Shown here: one piece after another, positions 34,499-47,106 of the stretch | Layout of the letters: each line of letters starts with the position of its first letter | Numbering within the stretch: position 1 is the stretch's first letter | Source: Stereum hirsutum FP-91666 SS1 | Lineage: Eukaryota > Basidiomycota > Agaricomycetes > Russulales > Stereaceae | Assembly: GCF_000264905.1 (NCBI RefSeq) | Contig: NW_006763131.1 | Location: 2,746,708-2,810,707, forward strand | Length of the DNA stretch: 64,000 nucleotides | Direction of reading: 5' to 3' | Made by a program: the position numbers and the translations under genes | The notes under the pieces: model-generated | The model's database searches: none | Told to the model about the DNA's origin: nothing | What the model saw: only the letters and a program-made list of their open reading frames with translations

Positions 34499-35561
34499 AT
34501 GCAAATGGGCGAGGGCTCCTGGGAGGACCGTCTCCACATCTCCTTCATTGGCGAACATGTTCTCTTTCCCGGGCTGCGCCTCGATTCTTGGGGCCACTTC
34601 GTAGGGGCATCGCTCTTGACTACGACTTTTTGTCTATGTGAGAGGTGTGTAGTTGCTGGAATTGTGGTACACAAATTCTTGACGATGGGTCGTTGTAGAC
34701 TTGTCACGCTAGCGCTCATGAGACACTGGGCACCTTTTCGTTATGTGCGCCGGTCGCGTCTTCGCACCGCACTCTGGAGAACGGTATTATACTGGATTGT
34801 CACATTGTTGAGATTGTGCGTGAATTATAATCTCGGAGGTTCATTCCGTTCATCATGTATCTGTCAGACTGTACATGCTCATATCCATGACATTCCATGT
34901 CGGGTGAGTCTGTACCGCTATAACATTGTGAGGCAACACTGATCGTTGTACGCTGTGGTTGTGTCACAGGTTGATCCTTGTACTCGTGAGTACAGATGCT
35001 GTCAAGTTTATATGTAGGAGAGTTACAATGTCTGTCTCAAGGTATCGGCCCTGTCTGTGGGACAATTTGGCATTGAATATATTGGCGAACAACCACCGAG
35101 TCCCAATTTTGAGCAGTGTGTCAGGTCCACTCTCAGGTCCTACGCTTATGCTAATTGACCATCGTCTCCTTAGTGCCTATCGTCTGGATTCCGACCCCCT
35201 CCTACATCCAGCATCCTCTCCAACTTCGCTGGACAAGCCTCAGCATCCACCCTCCACACGCCCGCGCGCGAAGTCCAGGTGCAAGCCATCAAGCATCTTC
35301 ATTCACCCCAACGACTCCAACATCGCACGTGCCGATGCGGTCGCTGTAGAGATGGGCATCCACGGAGACACTGATCGTGTTCGGGGCAGCAATACCTACA
35401 CGGACACGCGCGGCACTGCATGGGAACACGGGAAGGGTAGGGACGTCGCCCGAGACATGATGGCTGGGGCCAAGCAGCATTCGCGATCTGGTTCCCGTCA
35501 AGCCTTGTTCCGCATCCAGGATGCAGACAGCGAAGACGATGAAGAACTGTATGATGGTTGA
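34499..35561 (+). CDS. Ctr copper-transporter-like membrane protein
   Basis: The start is ATG 34499 (MQMGEGSWEDRLHISFIGEH). Splicing joins LRLDSWGHFVGASLLTTTF with CLCERLVTLALMRHWAPF as transmembrane helix 1. A basic loop RYVRRSRLRTALWRTVLYW follows, then helix 2 LYMLISMTFHVG and helix 3 LILVLVSALSVGQFGIEYI. Helix 2 carries the MxxxM pattern (M-L-I-S-M) that lines the pore of Ctr copper transporters, and the order of helices fits. The cytosolic tail is long, Ser/Pro-rich and ends acidic (DADSEDDEELYDG, stop 35561). The usual N-terminal Met motifs are absent and helix 3 has GxxG rather than GxxxG. The boundaries of the intron near 34976-35042 are inferred. A regulatory or divergent Ctr homologue is possible. 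Confidence 0.62.
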
Positions 35562-36525
35562 GGAGTCCGTGACGAGTATTTCCACACTCCTAGTTTTGTT
35601 TTGTTGTCTTGCTTTCATCCATTCCTCTTGCCACTCGTTATCTTTATTTAAAGCTGGTCTCGATCTAGAGTTTCTTCCTTTTTTACTGCCTTCGAAGTCG
35701 AAGTTTCAGTCGTATCTTACGCTCCATTGTACTGAATATTTCTGCTTAGTTCTATAACTATAGCCGATGATTGGGTCTCCCTCGAACGTTCGCAGCCTGT
35801 TGCGCCTGTCCTCCCTAACCCTGGCGAAAATCTGGTTAAATTTATACCATCAATTTGGCCACGCAGTGACACAATGACTGCCTTCCGAGCCAAAGACGAC
35901 ACGGCACTTCCTAATGGAATAGACGCTCTCATTTAGTTACTGTCGCGATCTTTTGATGAGCCTCATGCTCCGTATTTCGAGTCAGGACGTCCCAGGGTCG
36001 CTGCCACCAATGCAGACTATCATGGTTGGGAGTCTCAGTCCCGAGGCTGTTCTTTGCGACCGGCAAACGGAACTCTACCGCGAAGAGTATTACCGACTGG
36101 ATGCCAATACGGGCATCATTGTTCGGATTTCTTGACCGACAACAGATTGGTTGACGAGACGGTGTTGGCCGTACAGCAAGGAGTGTTAGGTTACGTTAAC
36201 ATTTGGTTGAGAAGTTGGGTAGGCGAGTCTGCAGCAAATGAGAAGGTGGATGGGCAGAGAGATGTTGAACAGAAAGTATATGTAAACGTGAATGGTCATG
36301 TGTGGACATCGCGCTCCGTAATCGTGATACTCACAGCTACAATCGACGGACGTATAAATGCAAAGGAAACAGTGAAGGAACAGAAATAAAAGCGAGCACG
36401 CAGGCCGCGCTCGTGATGGCACAAACGACAAAAAGAACAGCACCAACCGAGATGAACCCAGTGGGCAACAAAAGCAACAAAAAACACATTCTATAGCGAC
36501 CTAAACCTCAGATCACAATCGAAGT
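35562..36525. other. convergent 3' intergenic region
   Basis: About 960 bases between the 3' ends of the Ctr-like gene (+) and the siderophore transporter (-). No coding text recognised. Confidence 0.4.
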
Positions 36526-39500
36526 CTAATCCTCCCTTCTCAACTCTGAGACGGCTGCCGGTTCCTTCTCCTGCACCGGGACCTTCTCATCCTGGCTCTG
36601 TCTCTGGTCACTGTGCGCGTCGGAAGGGGAGGCATCCTGATCCGCATCAGCGCCGGTGCGGTACATAGGGTGCAGCTTTCCATCGACAGCGTTCTGAGTC
36701 TTGCCGAGGTAGAAGTCCTTAGCCAATAGGGCAACGATGAGCGGGACGAAGGCTATCAGTCAATTGGGCGGTTGTTCAAGCATAGTCAGCATAAGTCGGC
36801 GATCTGAGAGGGGAAGGACTGAGAGGGAGAAGAGAAAGAAGGGGGCTTACAAGTTGCGAGCGAAGCAATGATCAACGGCTTCACAGTCTCGTCGTAAGCT
36901 AACAACCCAGTCCAATCAGCAGTCCATCAACATTCCAAGACAAAGTTCGACCGCATCATAGTGCGGAGGATTAGAACGGAAATGCGGAAAAAAACGCACC
37001 AGAGATTACTCCAGCCCTGATATCGTCGGTTTCAGACCTCGCGTCCGTAATAGATCCATAGATCTCTGTGATCTCATCTGCATCCACGCCGAGTGGTGTG
37101 AGGTATTTTGCGAGGTTGGAGGGCATATCGTTGCTATATCATATAACCGATGGAAGAGGGCGTGAGTCAAGTTCACAATACCCTTGTATGCGATTCAATT
37201 GCAGAAATGGGTACTCACGTCCAAACAGAACCGGCTATGATCATGATCAGAAAATACTGTGAGCAATCACGTCCAACAACAGGATGCCGGAAGAGAATGA
37301 CATACCAACAGCTGACCCAATTGCGCCGAAGAGCTGCGTCCAGAGCGAAAGGTTCGAGATTACAATACCCAAGTCCTCATGCGGGACGGAGGCCTGGACC
37401 ATGACGTTGACGCAGGCGAGGGAGATACCACCGCCGGCACCATTGAGGATCTGTGTCCAAGCGAGGCCAACGGCGCTGTATTTCCCGGACAAAAATCGCG
37501 CGCAGGAGATAATGTGAGTGGAGAATATTGACAAGAGACGGAAGGGAGCCTGGCGGAGGAGACATACGTTGCGTTGGCCCCACGAGCGTGGTACATGACG
37601 ACGTAGCAGAGGACACGGATGACCCAGGCAAGCACGAGGACCCACTATAGATCAAGTCAACAATACGTTGATTCCCCCGTAAACAATTAAGACCGATGGT
37701 AGGGGTAGAGAAATACCGGAGAACACAACGCACCTTATACCGATGCGTATACCTCATCGCCAACCCAGCTAAGAGACCAAAAATACAAACGCCGACGGTC
37801 TCCGTCTGGGAAAAGATCGTCCAATTATACAGGTTCCAGTTTGTGACAACATATGACCAGGAGGAGTAGTAGGTGTCGGAGAAGTCTCCGGACATGTAGT
37901 AGGTCGCATCTAATGATATCTAGTGAGCTTTGTGAATGAAGCAAAGTGTGTATATGAGAGAATACGGACTGATGATGACACCGAAGATGAATGCCCTATT
38001 GATTGGAAAGTTCAGAATGATAGACGTCTCGGATGTGAGTACTTGATTGCCAAAACGGGGGGAGGGGGGATGATGCGGACTTGTGGGCAGACTTACTTAT
38101 TAAGAACACGTTTCGGAAGAATCGGGTTCGATGCGTAGAACCACTCGTAGAACGCGAATGCAATGAGCAAGATGCCGCCTACCACAAACATCGCGATCAA
38201 TGAAGCTATACATCCCCAAGATAACCACAACCGGTAAGCATCACCAGACAAAAACCGAAGGGCAGAGACATACGGTTATTATACCCATCTGCCGCACTCG
38301 CTGACAGCGTGAATGGCAACAAGATCAAAGTCCACGAGAATCCGAGCAGAATCAAGCCTAAGGCGTCAATGGCCGAGCATATCTTGATCAATACCTGGAG
38401 CGGAGACCGGCTCTCAATGACGGCGGCAGGGCCTGTGGCCGTGTCGGCGGTGGGGTTATCAAGGACGTGGAGTTTTTTGGCTTTGATGTCGGCGTAGAAG
38501 AGGACAACGAGGGCGGGGGACATGACAACGGGGACCATGATCTTTTTACGAGCCAGCAATGTCATAATGAGGCGTTAAGTATGTGTGGCAGAGAGGGTGT
38601 GAACAGAGGTCGCGTACGGCAAACATTCCGTATCCCCAGCGCCAGCCAGCCTCTCCTAAACCATCTGTGATGAAGCCTCTGCATACGAAACATAGGTAAG
38701 CTCAAACAACTCCCGATAAAATTGCACAAGAACAGGACTCACGCGATGTAACAGTTGATGATATACGGAGCTAAAGGGAGGGAGGTGACGAAACCTCTGA
38801 GGAACAATGAGCGAGCGGCCTTCGGTTTTGTAGCACGAGAACAACAAACCTCCATGCGAGCGGACTGATATCTGCGACGAGCATCGAGGTGACCAAGTCC
38901 AATCCCGTGCTTCCAATGGCATTGATCAGAATTCCTGGATAGACCAATTTTTTGTGTAAATGTCCGAGTGCACCGATTATGAGGGTCAATGGGAGCTGAC
39001 CTGCGGCGATGGCGCTGACACCATTTGCGGACGCGATGACGATGAAACCGAGGGTGTAGAGCGTGACTGAGATCAGGTAGGCGGTCGGACGAGATGTCGT
39101 ATCCGCAAGCTGAGCTGCGAAAGGTTGGCCTGTAGCAAGCGAAACCATTCAGTAAATAAGCACGCCCAAAAATTATGGTACCATCATCATGAAACCAGAA
39201 CAATAGGCATAACGACTTACCAACACCACCGATAATCCCCGCCATGACATTGATCGTCGATAACACTGCATGTTCCCCGAAGGAGGAAGTCGCAAACGCA
39301 TAGAAACTGTCCACCGTTGAACTCCCCAGGGTGTTCGCATAGACATACAGGAACAGGCTCGCATAAAGAGCCCAGAGCGCCTTGCTGCCCTTTGGGAAGA
39401 CGCGGTAGAGGGCCTCAATCTTTGCGATACCACGGCGACGCTCGCCTACGTCCGCCGGGACCGCTTTTTCGTCGATCTCGGACAAGGCTGCTTCCTGAGT

Positions 39501-39566
39501 GTGAGCTTCAGCTGGCGCAGCGAGCTTACCCTTGAAAAGGGACTTGAACATCGCGGGAAGAGGCAT
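36526..39566 (-). CDS. siderophore-iron transporter (MFS, Sit/Arn type)
   Basis: The start is ATG 39566 (MPLPAMFKSLFKGKLAAPAE); the stop is TAG 36526-36528. After a charged N-terminus, transmembrane text follows the Sit1/Arn order. It has ALWALYASLFLYVYANTLGS with STVDSFYAFATSSFGEHA, ADTTSRPTAYLISVTLYTLG, STGLDLVTSMLVADISPLAW, FVTSLPLAPYIINCY-like helices, then DALGLILLGFSWTLILLPF. Later come FSDTYYSSWSYVVTNWNLYN, TVGVCIFGLLAGLAMRYTHR, GLAWTQILNGAGGGISLACV and VQASVPHEDLGIVISNLSLW. The last exon ends in an acidic, hydrophilic tail. Such 12-14-helix MFS carriers import ferric siderophores by proton symport. GATA-type iron-repressor sites lie upstream at 40280-40393. A TATATA stretch sits about 150 bases upstream of the start. 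Exons are short and numerous, so boundaries are approximate. Confidence 0.9.
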
Positions 39567-40968
39567 TGCGGCTGCTGTTTACGCTGTGAAAGACGAGCGA
39601 GTGAAAGAAACACAACTTGGGGGAGAGGCTTGAGCCTGAAGGACGGTGGGCGAGGGGAGCGGAAGAGTGGTCGGCAGCCTCGGGAGATCAAGCCATGTCA
39701 GAAAGCGAGGGCAATATATACCCTCACAGGGGAGTCAGAATATCCACAGGTCCGCACCACATTTTCACATTTCAATATGCTGCATTGCGAAAGCTGTCGG
39801 AATCTGGACTCGGAGACAAAGCCATATGCACACACTAAGGGAAAAAGAAGAGCGTTGATGAACGAGCTCAGATCGAGAACGATGGCATGTTAAGGTTGGC
39901 AGGTTGCCTAGTACTGGGAGAGTTGAAGAGTAACAGATACGGGCATGATGGAGCAGTCATTTTCAGGTTACTCAGACGAGTGTGGTTAGTTGTCCAGTGA
40001 ACTTCTAGGTGGTGTGGCACCTTGGAAAGCATTCAAGAAAGGTCGCGCTCGGTGGAAGGTGCGCGTTGACCCGTCCCGGGTCGACTTTCCTGAGGTTCAT
40101 CTTCGGGTTTTGTGCGCGCAGAGAACAGACAGGAAGTCCTTGCCTTGCACTCGTAAGAAGCTGCGGAAAAATGATGCGAGTTACACGAGAATACCAGGAG
40201 AAGCAGAGCGATTGGTTAGAGAGTGCACTTGAAGTCCGAGAGACTGGAGAGGGCTGACAGCGATCAATTGCTTCACATTTTATCTAATCATCCGCCGCCG
40301 GTGCCTGATCAAATCTTATCAGATATGGATATGGATCTGTACTCACCGGAGATTTTAATATGGAGGGCCGCCTGAGCTGTTCTTATCAGATAACAGGAAC
40401 AAAACCAGGTGCCCTCAGTTCGGCACTGACACCGCAGAAACATTTGCGCGAACCTCGAGGGATGTACACTGGGATGGTCACTGCAATCTGGCATTTGGTT
40501 CGCATGGACAGTCGACGGGAAGAGACATGCTGGAGGCAGAGCTCAAATGTGGGAGATTGTTAGGGATGGAGCGAAGGAAAATCGATCTACGGACTGGTGA
40601 TGAATGCGTATTGTTATCCTTCGCGCTCGTTTATTCTCCATGCGTGCGTAGGGGTAAGTACAGATGCGAGATGGACGACAACGGCTCGCCTGAAGATGTA
40701 TGATGATTATCGTTTACCAAGACTAGACTATGCTCCTCCTCCTGCAGCTGCAACTATGAACTGTGATATATGCGCGTGTTCCTCGGGAAAAAGTGAATAG
40801 TACAGAATAAGTAGGGATATTGTGTTCGTTAGCCATGCTCGATGAGAAACAGGGATCAATAGATACGGCGAGAAAGGTTTCCAACTTCCGAACCGACTGT
40901 CCAGACTTGACAAGGAGCATGTCCCGGAGAGGGTGCTCAGAAACTCACTTGAGGATGAGACACTGAAA
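39567..40968. other. long upstream region of the siderophore transporter
   Basis: About 1.4 kb. It contains the transporter promoter, the GATA cluster and, next to 40968, the 3' end of the Ark1-type kinase gene. No coding signal was supported. Confidence 0.45.
40280..40393. promoter_or_regulatory. cluster of iron-type GATA factor sites upstream of the siderophore transporter
   Basis: ATCAGATAA at 40385-40393 matches the fungal iron-repressor consensus ATCWGATAA exactly. ATCAGATAT at 40318-40326 differs at the last base, and ATTAGATAA on minus (40280-40288) differs at one base. The first two share the longer core TCTTATCAGATA. The only start codon facing this interval is that of the siderophore transporter, about 0.7-0.8 kb away. 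Confidence 0.6.
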
Positions 40969-43900
40969 TTAGTGACCACGTCCCTCCACAACGCCTGTAC
41001 GCCTAGCAGCGTACGCTCCGCGTTTCGCCCCTCCAGCAAGACCCTTCGGACCATCAGAATCGACCGCCTTGCGCTGCCACTGGTCAATCAGCCTTCCGAC
41101 TCCCTGGTAAGGCTTGTCCGGCGACCCCGACCCCGGCTGCGCCTCTTCAGAGGACGGTGGCGATGGAGTAGATGCGCGAGGTATAGTCACTTTGGGAGGT
41201 GGTTCTCGTGCCGCCGGTTTCTCGCTCGTTTGTGGCGGTTTGAAGGGTGATCGGCGACCTGAAGCCTGTTCGTGCGGTTTCCTCTCTGGCGAAGCAAGGC
41301 CAGGAAGAGCCACAGGCGAAGACCGAGGCAATCCGGTAGGAGACGTTCGTTGCGTCGACATGTTGCTGCCACGGCTGCCATCCTCCGGAGGGTTCAACGA
41401 AGAATTGTGACCCGTAGCGGATTGACTACGACCCTTGAAAGCGGAATTTAGCGCACCGACAACCGGGCCCGACGTCGTAGAGGACGAAGTACCGTGGGTG
41501 GCGACCTTGTGTAAAGGCGGTTTGGTAGTTGTCGCAGGTGCGATAGGTTTGCCGCCCATTGCCTCATATCGCTGCACCATATCCGTTATCGAACTCCGTC
41601 GTACTTGGCGCTGAGCGCGTACGTCGGGTGGAACATTCAACGACGGAGTCTTGGGCGACTCTGGCAGTGTGGGGAAGGGCTTTGATGACGCGCCTGCTGG
41701 CACGAACATCGACTGTGGACGAGATCGGCCCACTGATGTCTGAGGTTGACTGATTGGCGAAGGAGGCGGTAGCAGTGTCGAGGACTGTTTCCTGTGTCTT
41801 GAGGAAGGGCGAGGAGGTGAAGGTGATTTGTCTCGATATTCCGGTGCGTTGGGTGTCGGAAGGAGAGGTTGGGGTGAAGCGGTCCTGGCCTGAGCTATTG
41901 CTCCAGTGCCGAAAGTCAGGTTCGCAGGCTTCCTGATCTCGCTGCGCCCCTTGCTAGGAGAGCCGATGTCCAGGCCATTGCCTACCTCCTGGCTCTTGAC
42001 GCCCTCTGCCTCACTCTCCCGCGCTGTTCCCTTCTTCTCAGGACCACTGGCCCCTCCCCATAAATCGACCAAATCATGCACAGAGCTCTGGCGACCCTTC
42101 GATTTCGGCCTTCGCTTGCCCTGCCCCACCTTCTCCTTGAACTCGAACGGTTTCACATGTCCAGGTGCGAACCCATTCGCGTCCTCGGGTTCTTCGGAGC
42201 CGCCGCTGCTAGACGAAGTGTCTCTCCTCGTAGTACCACGCCGGGGGCTTGTCACTGGCGACCAGTTATCGTTGAGCACCTCGTTCTTGAACGAGCTCGC
42301 TCTCGACGCCACCGGAGCCGCCACCAACGTCTCCACCGGTTTAGGACGATGACGTTTCGCATCTGTAGTCGACGACGGAGGTGCAGGTGAAGGCGTAGAG
42401 GTAACCTGTTCAGGCGGGGGGAATCGGTCTTCAGCAGCTTCCTGAGGGCTTTGGATAACTGGACTCTTGGGCACAACGGACGCGCGCTTGCTCAACGAGT
42501 TGCGGAGAACAGGGGTACCAGGCGGTTTAGGGAGATCATCGTCGTCACCAGTAAGCCAGTCCTGGGTATCCGGTCGCCCCAGAATCTGAGCAGCAGTCGG
42601 TGTCGAGGGGGTAGGCTCAATTGGTGATAATTCCACAGACTGCTTGACTTGAACCGAGCTGCGGTGCTTCCTGTCCAAGATAGGTCGTTGTTTGGTAGGG
42701 CTGGTACTGCCAAGCTTCGAGGTCTCGTGCGCCTCACGAGACTCGCGCATAGCTGCACCTGTGACATGCTCTGAGCGCGTTCCATCTATCCCAGACGTAG
42801 CTGCTGAAGCGGGAGGGCCGAGCGTATTGTTCAGCGACGCTGGAACGCTAGTGGCAGCAAATCCGTTGGACGGTTGAAGACGACTGGGTGTGGGTTTGAT
42901 GGGTTTGGGAGCAATTCTGCTTATCGACGACGGCGGTGGACCTTGTGAGATAGAGGGAGCAGCAGAAGTGGGTGGCGGCGAAGTATATACGCGATCCAAA
43001 TCCTCGAGTGATGGGAAACGTTCCTCGGCCGTCAGATTGGGTGACGGAATACCCGATCGAGAAACAGGGGGTTGCGATTTCCAGGATGAGGATATTGCAG
43101 GAGAGGGTGAGTGAGGGGGCGGTTGTGGTGAAGGCGAGGGCGAAGGTCGCGGAGAGAGAGAAATTGGCGGACGCGGGGAGATAGGTTTGGGAACATCGAG
43201 ATTGGATGGGCCTGTGTTGGCGTTGAAACCCGTCCTTGCGGTTCGAGCTTGAGCGAGCGTAGGAGCCGACTGCTTTTCGAAGGAACCGAGGCCGTCGAAG
43301 GCATCCTTGGACTTCCCTGATGCACCAAACCCGCCAGTGAAACTACCCAGTGGACGTGGAGGTCCAAGACCAGCACGAGAGCTTGCTTGCTCCGCCATCC
43401 GAGAGGCGGCCGCAGCCGCCGCAGAGGACGAAGAGCCAAGCATCCTTTCAAAGGAGTCCCCGAACGCGTTGGAGGCATTGGTGGTCTTATTCGCCTGTCC
43501 AATTCTGTCCTGGCCACTTTGACCATCCACTCTCCGTCCCGTGGCCCAAGCATCGTTTGATGAACCATGTTGCACCTTCCACGCCTCCGGACTTGCCACC
43601 CCAGACCGATGTCCACGAATACCACCATGAGCCTGCCTGACGGCCTTCCACGAAGACTCTTCTGTCTGTCCGAAGTCCTTTTCTGGGTCCATTTCAAACA
43701 ATTTACCCTCTGCGGGCCGGGTAGCTTTCGTCTGCTCTTTCGCGGGACTGACTGACCGTGGAGGCGAATGGGCCTGCGTAGGACGACCACGGCGCATTGG
43801 TGCGATGGCATCCAACACCTTCTCCCGCGCTTCCACACCCGCATTTTTATGGGGAGATGACGAGAGAGGAGCCTGAGGACCCGAAGTTGAAGAGGATGAT

Positions 43901-45130
43901 CGATAGGACACGAGGTTATCGAGAGTGTTGCCGGCCTGCGGTGGTGCCTCGACCGGGCGTGGAGGTAACGATGGTCGAGCTGGGATGTTATAGGTGAATT
44001 GTGACTTGGTTCCACGCATGGCGTGGACGACATTGAGAAGTTCGAAGGCAGACGGCCGATGTGCACCATGTTCACGAAGCATAGAGGCTACATTTGCTTC
44101 AATACAATATTCTGGAGTGACAAGAGAGAAGACATACCAATCAGTGCGTTCATCTGAGCCGAGTATATCGGGTAAGGTGGGATCTTATACTGCACGTTGA
44201 GAATAGCAAGTGGTCCATGCTCCTCGAAAGGTGTAGTATAGTAGCACAGCTTGTAGAGCAGTACTCCGAGAGCCCACACGTCCGACTTCTCATCGACAGG
44301 CCGGCGCAAGTAGGGATCAACCATTTCGGGCGCTCTGTATTGCAGCGTAGTATGTCGATTCAGGTCGGCTTCGAGAGCTCTGATCTCTTGTGTGTTTGCA
44401 GGTGGTCGTCGAGCAACTGGCGTCGCAGAGCCGAAGTCACAGAGCTTGAACGATGTGGGGGAGGATTGAAGGATGTTCTCGACTTTGAGATCGCGATGGA
44501 GGAGGGCCGGTCGAAGATTGTGCATGGCGGCGACACCTTCGCATACGTCGACGAATATTTGCAGAATTTCCCCTTCTGTGAGACGCTCGCGCAACCGCCT
44601 GTTCATCATGTCGATGATCCCACCCCCTTGCGTCCAGTCAGTTACAACTCGTGGCAGAGGGAGAAGCACGACTCACCAGCACAATAGTCCATCAGAATAA
44701 ATACTTCATACATGCCGTTCGACATCCTGTGCCAAGCTGCATCGATGAGGTGGACGATATTAGGATGACCTTTAAGTATACGCTGATCGCAGCAGCTTGA
44801 GCGGCGAAGTCATGCTACGCAACACACAACCTACGTACCATGATATCTACTTCCTTCTTCACCTCAGAAAGCATGCCCTCGTTAGGGACGGCGATACGCT
44901 TCAGGACATGGTGGGTGGTACCATAGACGGGAGTGGGAGTTCTACACAGATAGACATGGGCGAAACCACCTGGAACAAACGCGTGAATACCTCCGTCGAA
45001 AGCGTTGCAAGGCTGGCGTACCTTGAGAAAGATAGCGGTCGACCTGAACGGTATATTTATTGACTGAGATGGACTGTCCTGGGACGAGGGTGCCCTTGTT
45101 CTGAGCGTAGGCCTGCATCTGTTGGGCCAT
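40969..45130 (-). CDS. Ark1/Prk1-type serine/threonine kinase (NAK family)
   Basis: The start is ATG 45130 (MAQQMQAYAQNKGTLVPGQS). The kinase domain begins YTVQVDRYLSQGGFAHVYLC (glycine loop completed across an intron). It continues with VLKRIAVPNE (lysine), HRDLKVENIL (catalytic loop), KLCDFGSATPVARRP (DFG), QYRAPEMVDPY and VDEKSDVWALGVLLYKLCYY, and ends near REHGAHRPSAFELLNVVHAM. A single exon of about 1,000 codons then encodes a Ser/Pro-rich tail with many PxxP stretches, ending in RLIDQWQRKAVDSD and RRTGVVEGRGH (stop 40969-40971). Ark/Prk/AAK1 kinases phosphorylate endocytic coat proteins at actin patches and switch off the Pan1 complex. The proline-rich tail fits binding to SH3 partners such as Abp1. 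The long tail is typical of fungi. Divergent from the dehydrogenase gene by 226 bases. Confidence 0.92.
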
Positions 45131-45356
45131 TCGCCGTTCGGGATGGTCAACAAGGATGGCCTGCTTCGTACAGCAACGCCCGCCAAAGTTCCAAGCCGCC
45201 CGTATGGGTCTGCCACGTGCGCGACAACATCCATTACCCATATTTGGACGACCACTGTAGCTTTCGCGAACCGACGTCACTTGTCCCGCTAACTTGTCCA
45301 GATCTCAACATTTCACGGTCGTCGTCGTCGTCCTCATCCATCTCTCACCTATCACC

Positions 45357-46907
45357 ATGACCGACAAACATCATCTTCTCCCAACCCTTTCCGATGCCGT
45401 TCCCTTCTCGAGACCTGGAACTCCTGGAGCCCACGGACCTCTTGCCATTGGTTTCGTGGGGTTGGGTGCGATGGGCCGACCGATGGCTCGTAATCTTGCC
45501 CATTATCGTGCCTTGCATTCTCCAGGTGCACCTCCTCAGCTTGTCTGGAATAGGACTATATCGAAGGCAGAGAAGCTCGTTGCTGAGCTCGGCGAGGACA
45601 AAGTGCAGGTTGCTCAGACTCCGGGCGAGATCGCTCTCGAATGCGACATAATCATCACCTCTCTGTCAGGCGACGAGGGTGTCAAAGCCATGTACCAACA
45701 GTTTGCGGCTGCTCTTCAGGCAAGTAGCATTCGTATGACTGTCTAACTCTTGACTGATGCGTCGAAGCTAGCAATCCAAACCGACTCGTAACAAGATCTT
45801 CGTTGACACCAGCACCGTACGCCCAATGATATGATCCCCCCAATATCTTCATAAACTTACGCGATCTGTAGATATACCCCACACTAGCCGGTACGCATTG
45901 TCCTGTTGTCTCTATTTACATATTCCCATGGAAAAACAGGCGAGCTCGATGCTATCATCTCTGCCATTCCCCACTGTCATCTCGTAACCGCACCCGTTCT
46001 GGGCCCACCTGCAAGTGCTGAAGACGCATCCCTGGTTATCTGCATGAGCGGAGACTACCGATCTAAGAAGGAACTGGCCCATCTACTTGTACCGGCTGTC
46101 GGGAGGAAGGTCTACGATCTCGGCGGAAACTTGGAGAAAGGTCAGCTTCCTTCGTTCTATATTTACCTCTCTACTCGTAGTATTGTAACTCATTCACGTT
46201 ACTTTACCTTAGCTCCCACCTTTAAACTTATTGGAAACTCAATTATTCTCGGGTCTCTCGAGGTTCTCGCTGAGGCGTTCACCATGGGCGAGAAGTCTAA
46301 CATCGGCCAGGACATGGTCTACCAATTCATCAAAGGTGACTTGTTTATCGTCTCACTGATGAGCTGTTCTAACGTTCACTATGTTCTGCGGTATAGATAT
46401 GATGCCTGCACCTCTGTAGGTACTCTAGGGCAACTAGAAACGTCATGTTGGCTGATGTGTTATCTATAGTCTACTCGCCTATGGTGACAAGATGCTCCAC
46501 GACAAGTTCGATGGCTCAAAGGGTTTTGCGATTGACGGTGGAATCAAGGACGCTACGTATGCACTGGTTATATCTCGCGATATCTTTGATGGTCGCTCAC
46601 CACTGGTTTGTTCATATAGTCACATTCGTAAACTCACGGCGGAGCATAACAGCCCCATGCCCGTTGTCGACACGGCGCACCAGCACCTTCTCACTGCTCG
46701 TGCTCTGCATGCACAGGCTGAGAGGGCTGGTAATGCTACTTTCCCTATTCTCGATTGGTCGGCGCTTGTCGCAGGGACAAGGGCTGCAGCTGGGCTGGAT
46801 GCTTTGGACAGCAACAAGGTCCGTGTCGTCTTTTCAATTTCTGGCCGCGATAGAGGTTTTGGCTTACAAGTCATTTGCAGCACTCTGGTCTCGTGAGGGA
46901 AGATTGA
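45357..46907 (+). CDS. 3-hydroxyisobutyrate-dehydrogenase-like NAD(P)-binding protein
   Basis: The start is ATG 45357 (MTDKHHLLPTLSDAVPFSRP). The Rossmann N-terminus has AIGFVGLGAMGRPMARNL (GxGxxG) and continues to ALECDIIITSLSGDEGVKAM. Exon 1 ends at 45719 before a GC-AG intron. Exon 2 (45772-45816) gives KIFVDTST. A 19-base microexon (45872-45890) adds IYPTLAG, and exon 4 reads HLVTAPVLGPPASAEDASL. The C-terminal helical domain has FKLIGNSIILGSLEVLAEAF, with the catalytic-lysine region, and LLAYGDKMLHDKFDG. The end is KHSGLVRED at 46907. Family members reduce or oxidise beta-hydroxyacids such as 3-hydroxyisobutyrate (valine degradation) or tartronate semialdehyde, or act as glyoxylate-reductase/NDP52-like paralogues. 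The substrate cannot be read from the sequence. Confidence 0.88.
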
Positions 46908-47106
46908 GGTGATATGATAGACGAGCGGTAGGCAACTTCGGACAATGAAGCATAAAGTGTAAACGTGAATGTATATTTTCGTGTGTATTTGAAGAACATC
47001 GAACTCCTTGTACTCCACTCATTCGGGCGTTGTTGAGCTGCTGATCAAGACTGTCAGTTTCAAGTCAGCATGACTCAAGGTATTGGACTCACCTTTGAGA
47101 ATAATC

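Noticed and set aside
40969..44082. Long plus-strand and alternative minus frames across the kinase tail (for example 43032-44075 on minus)
   Set aside because: They are shadows of the Ser/Pro-rich coding exon of the Ark1-type kinase; composition of the main frame and its continuity with the kinase domain decide.
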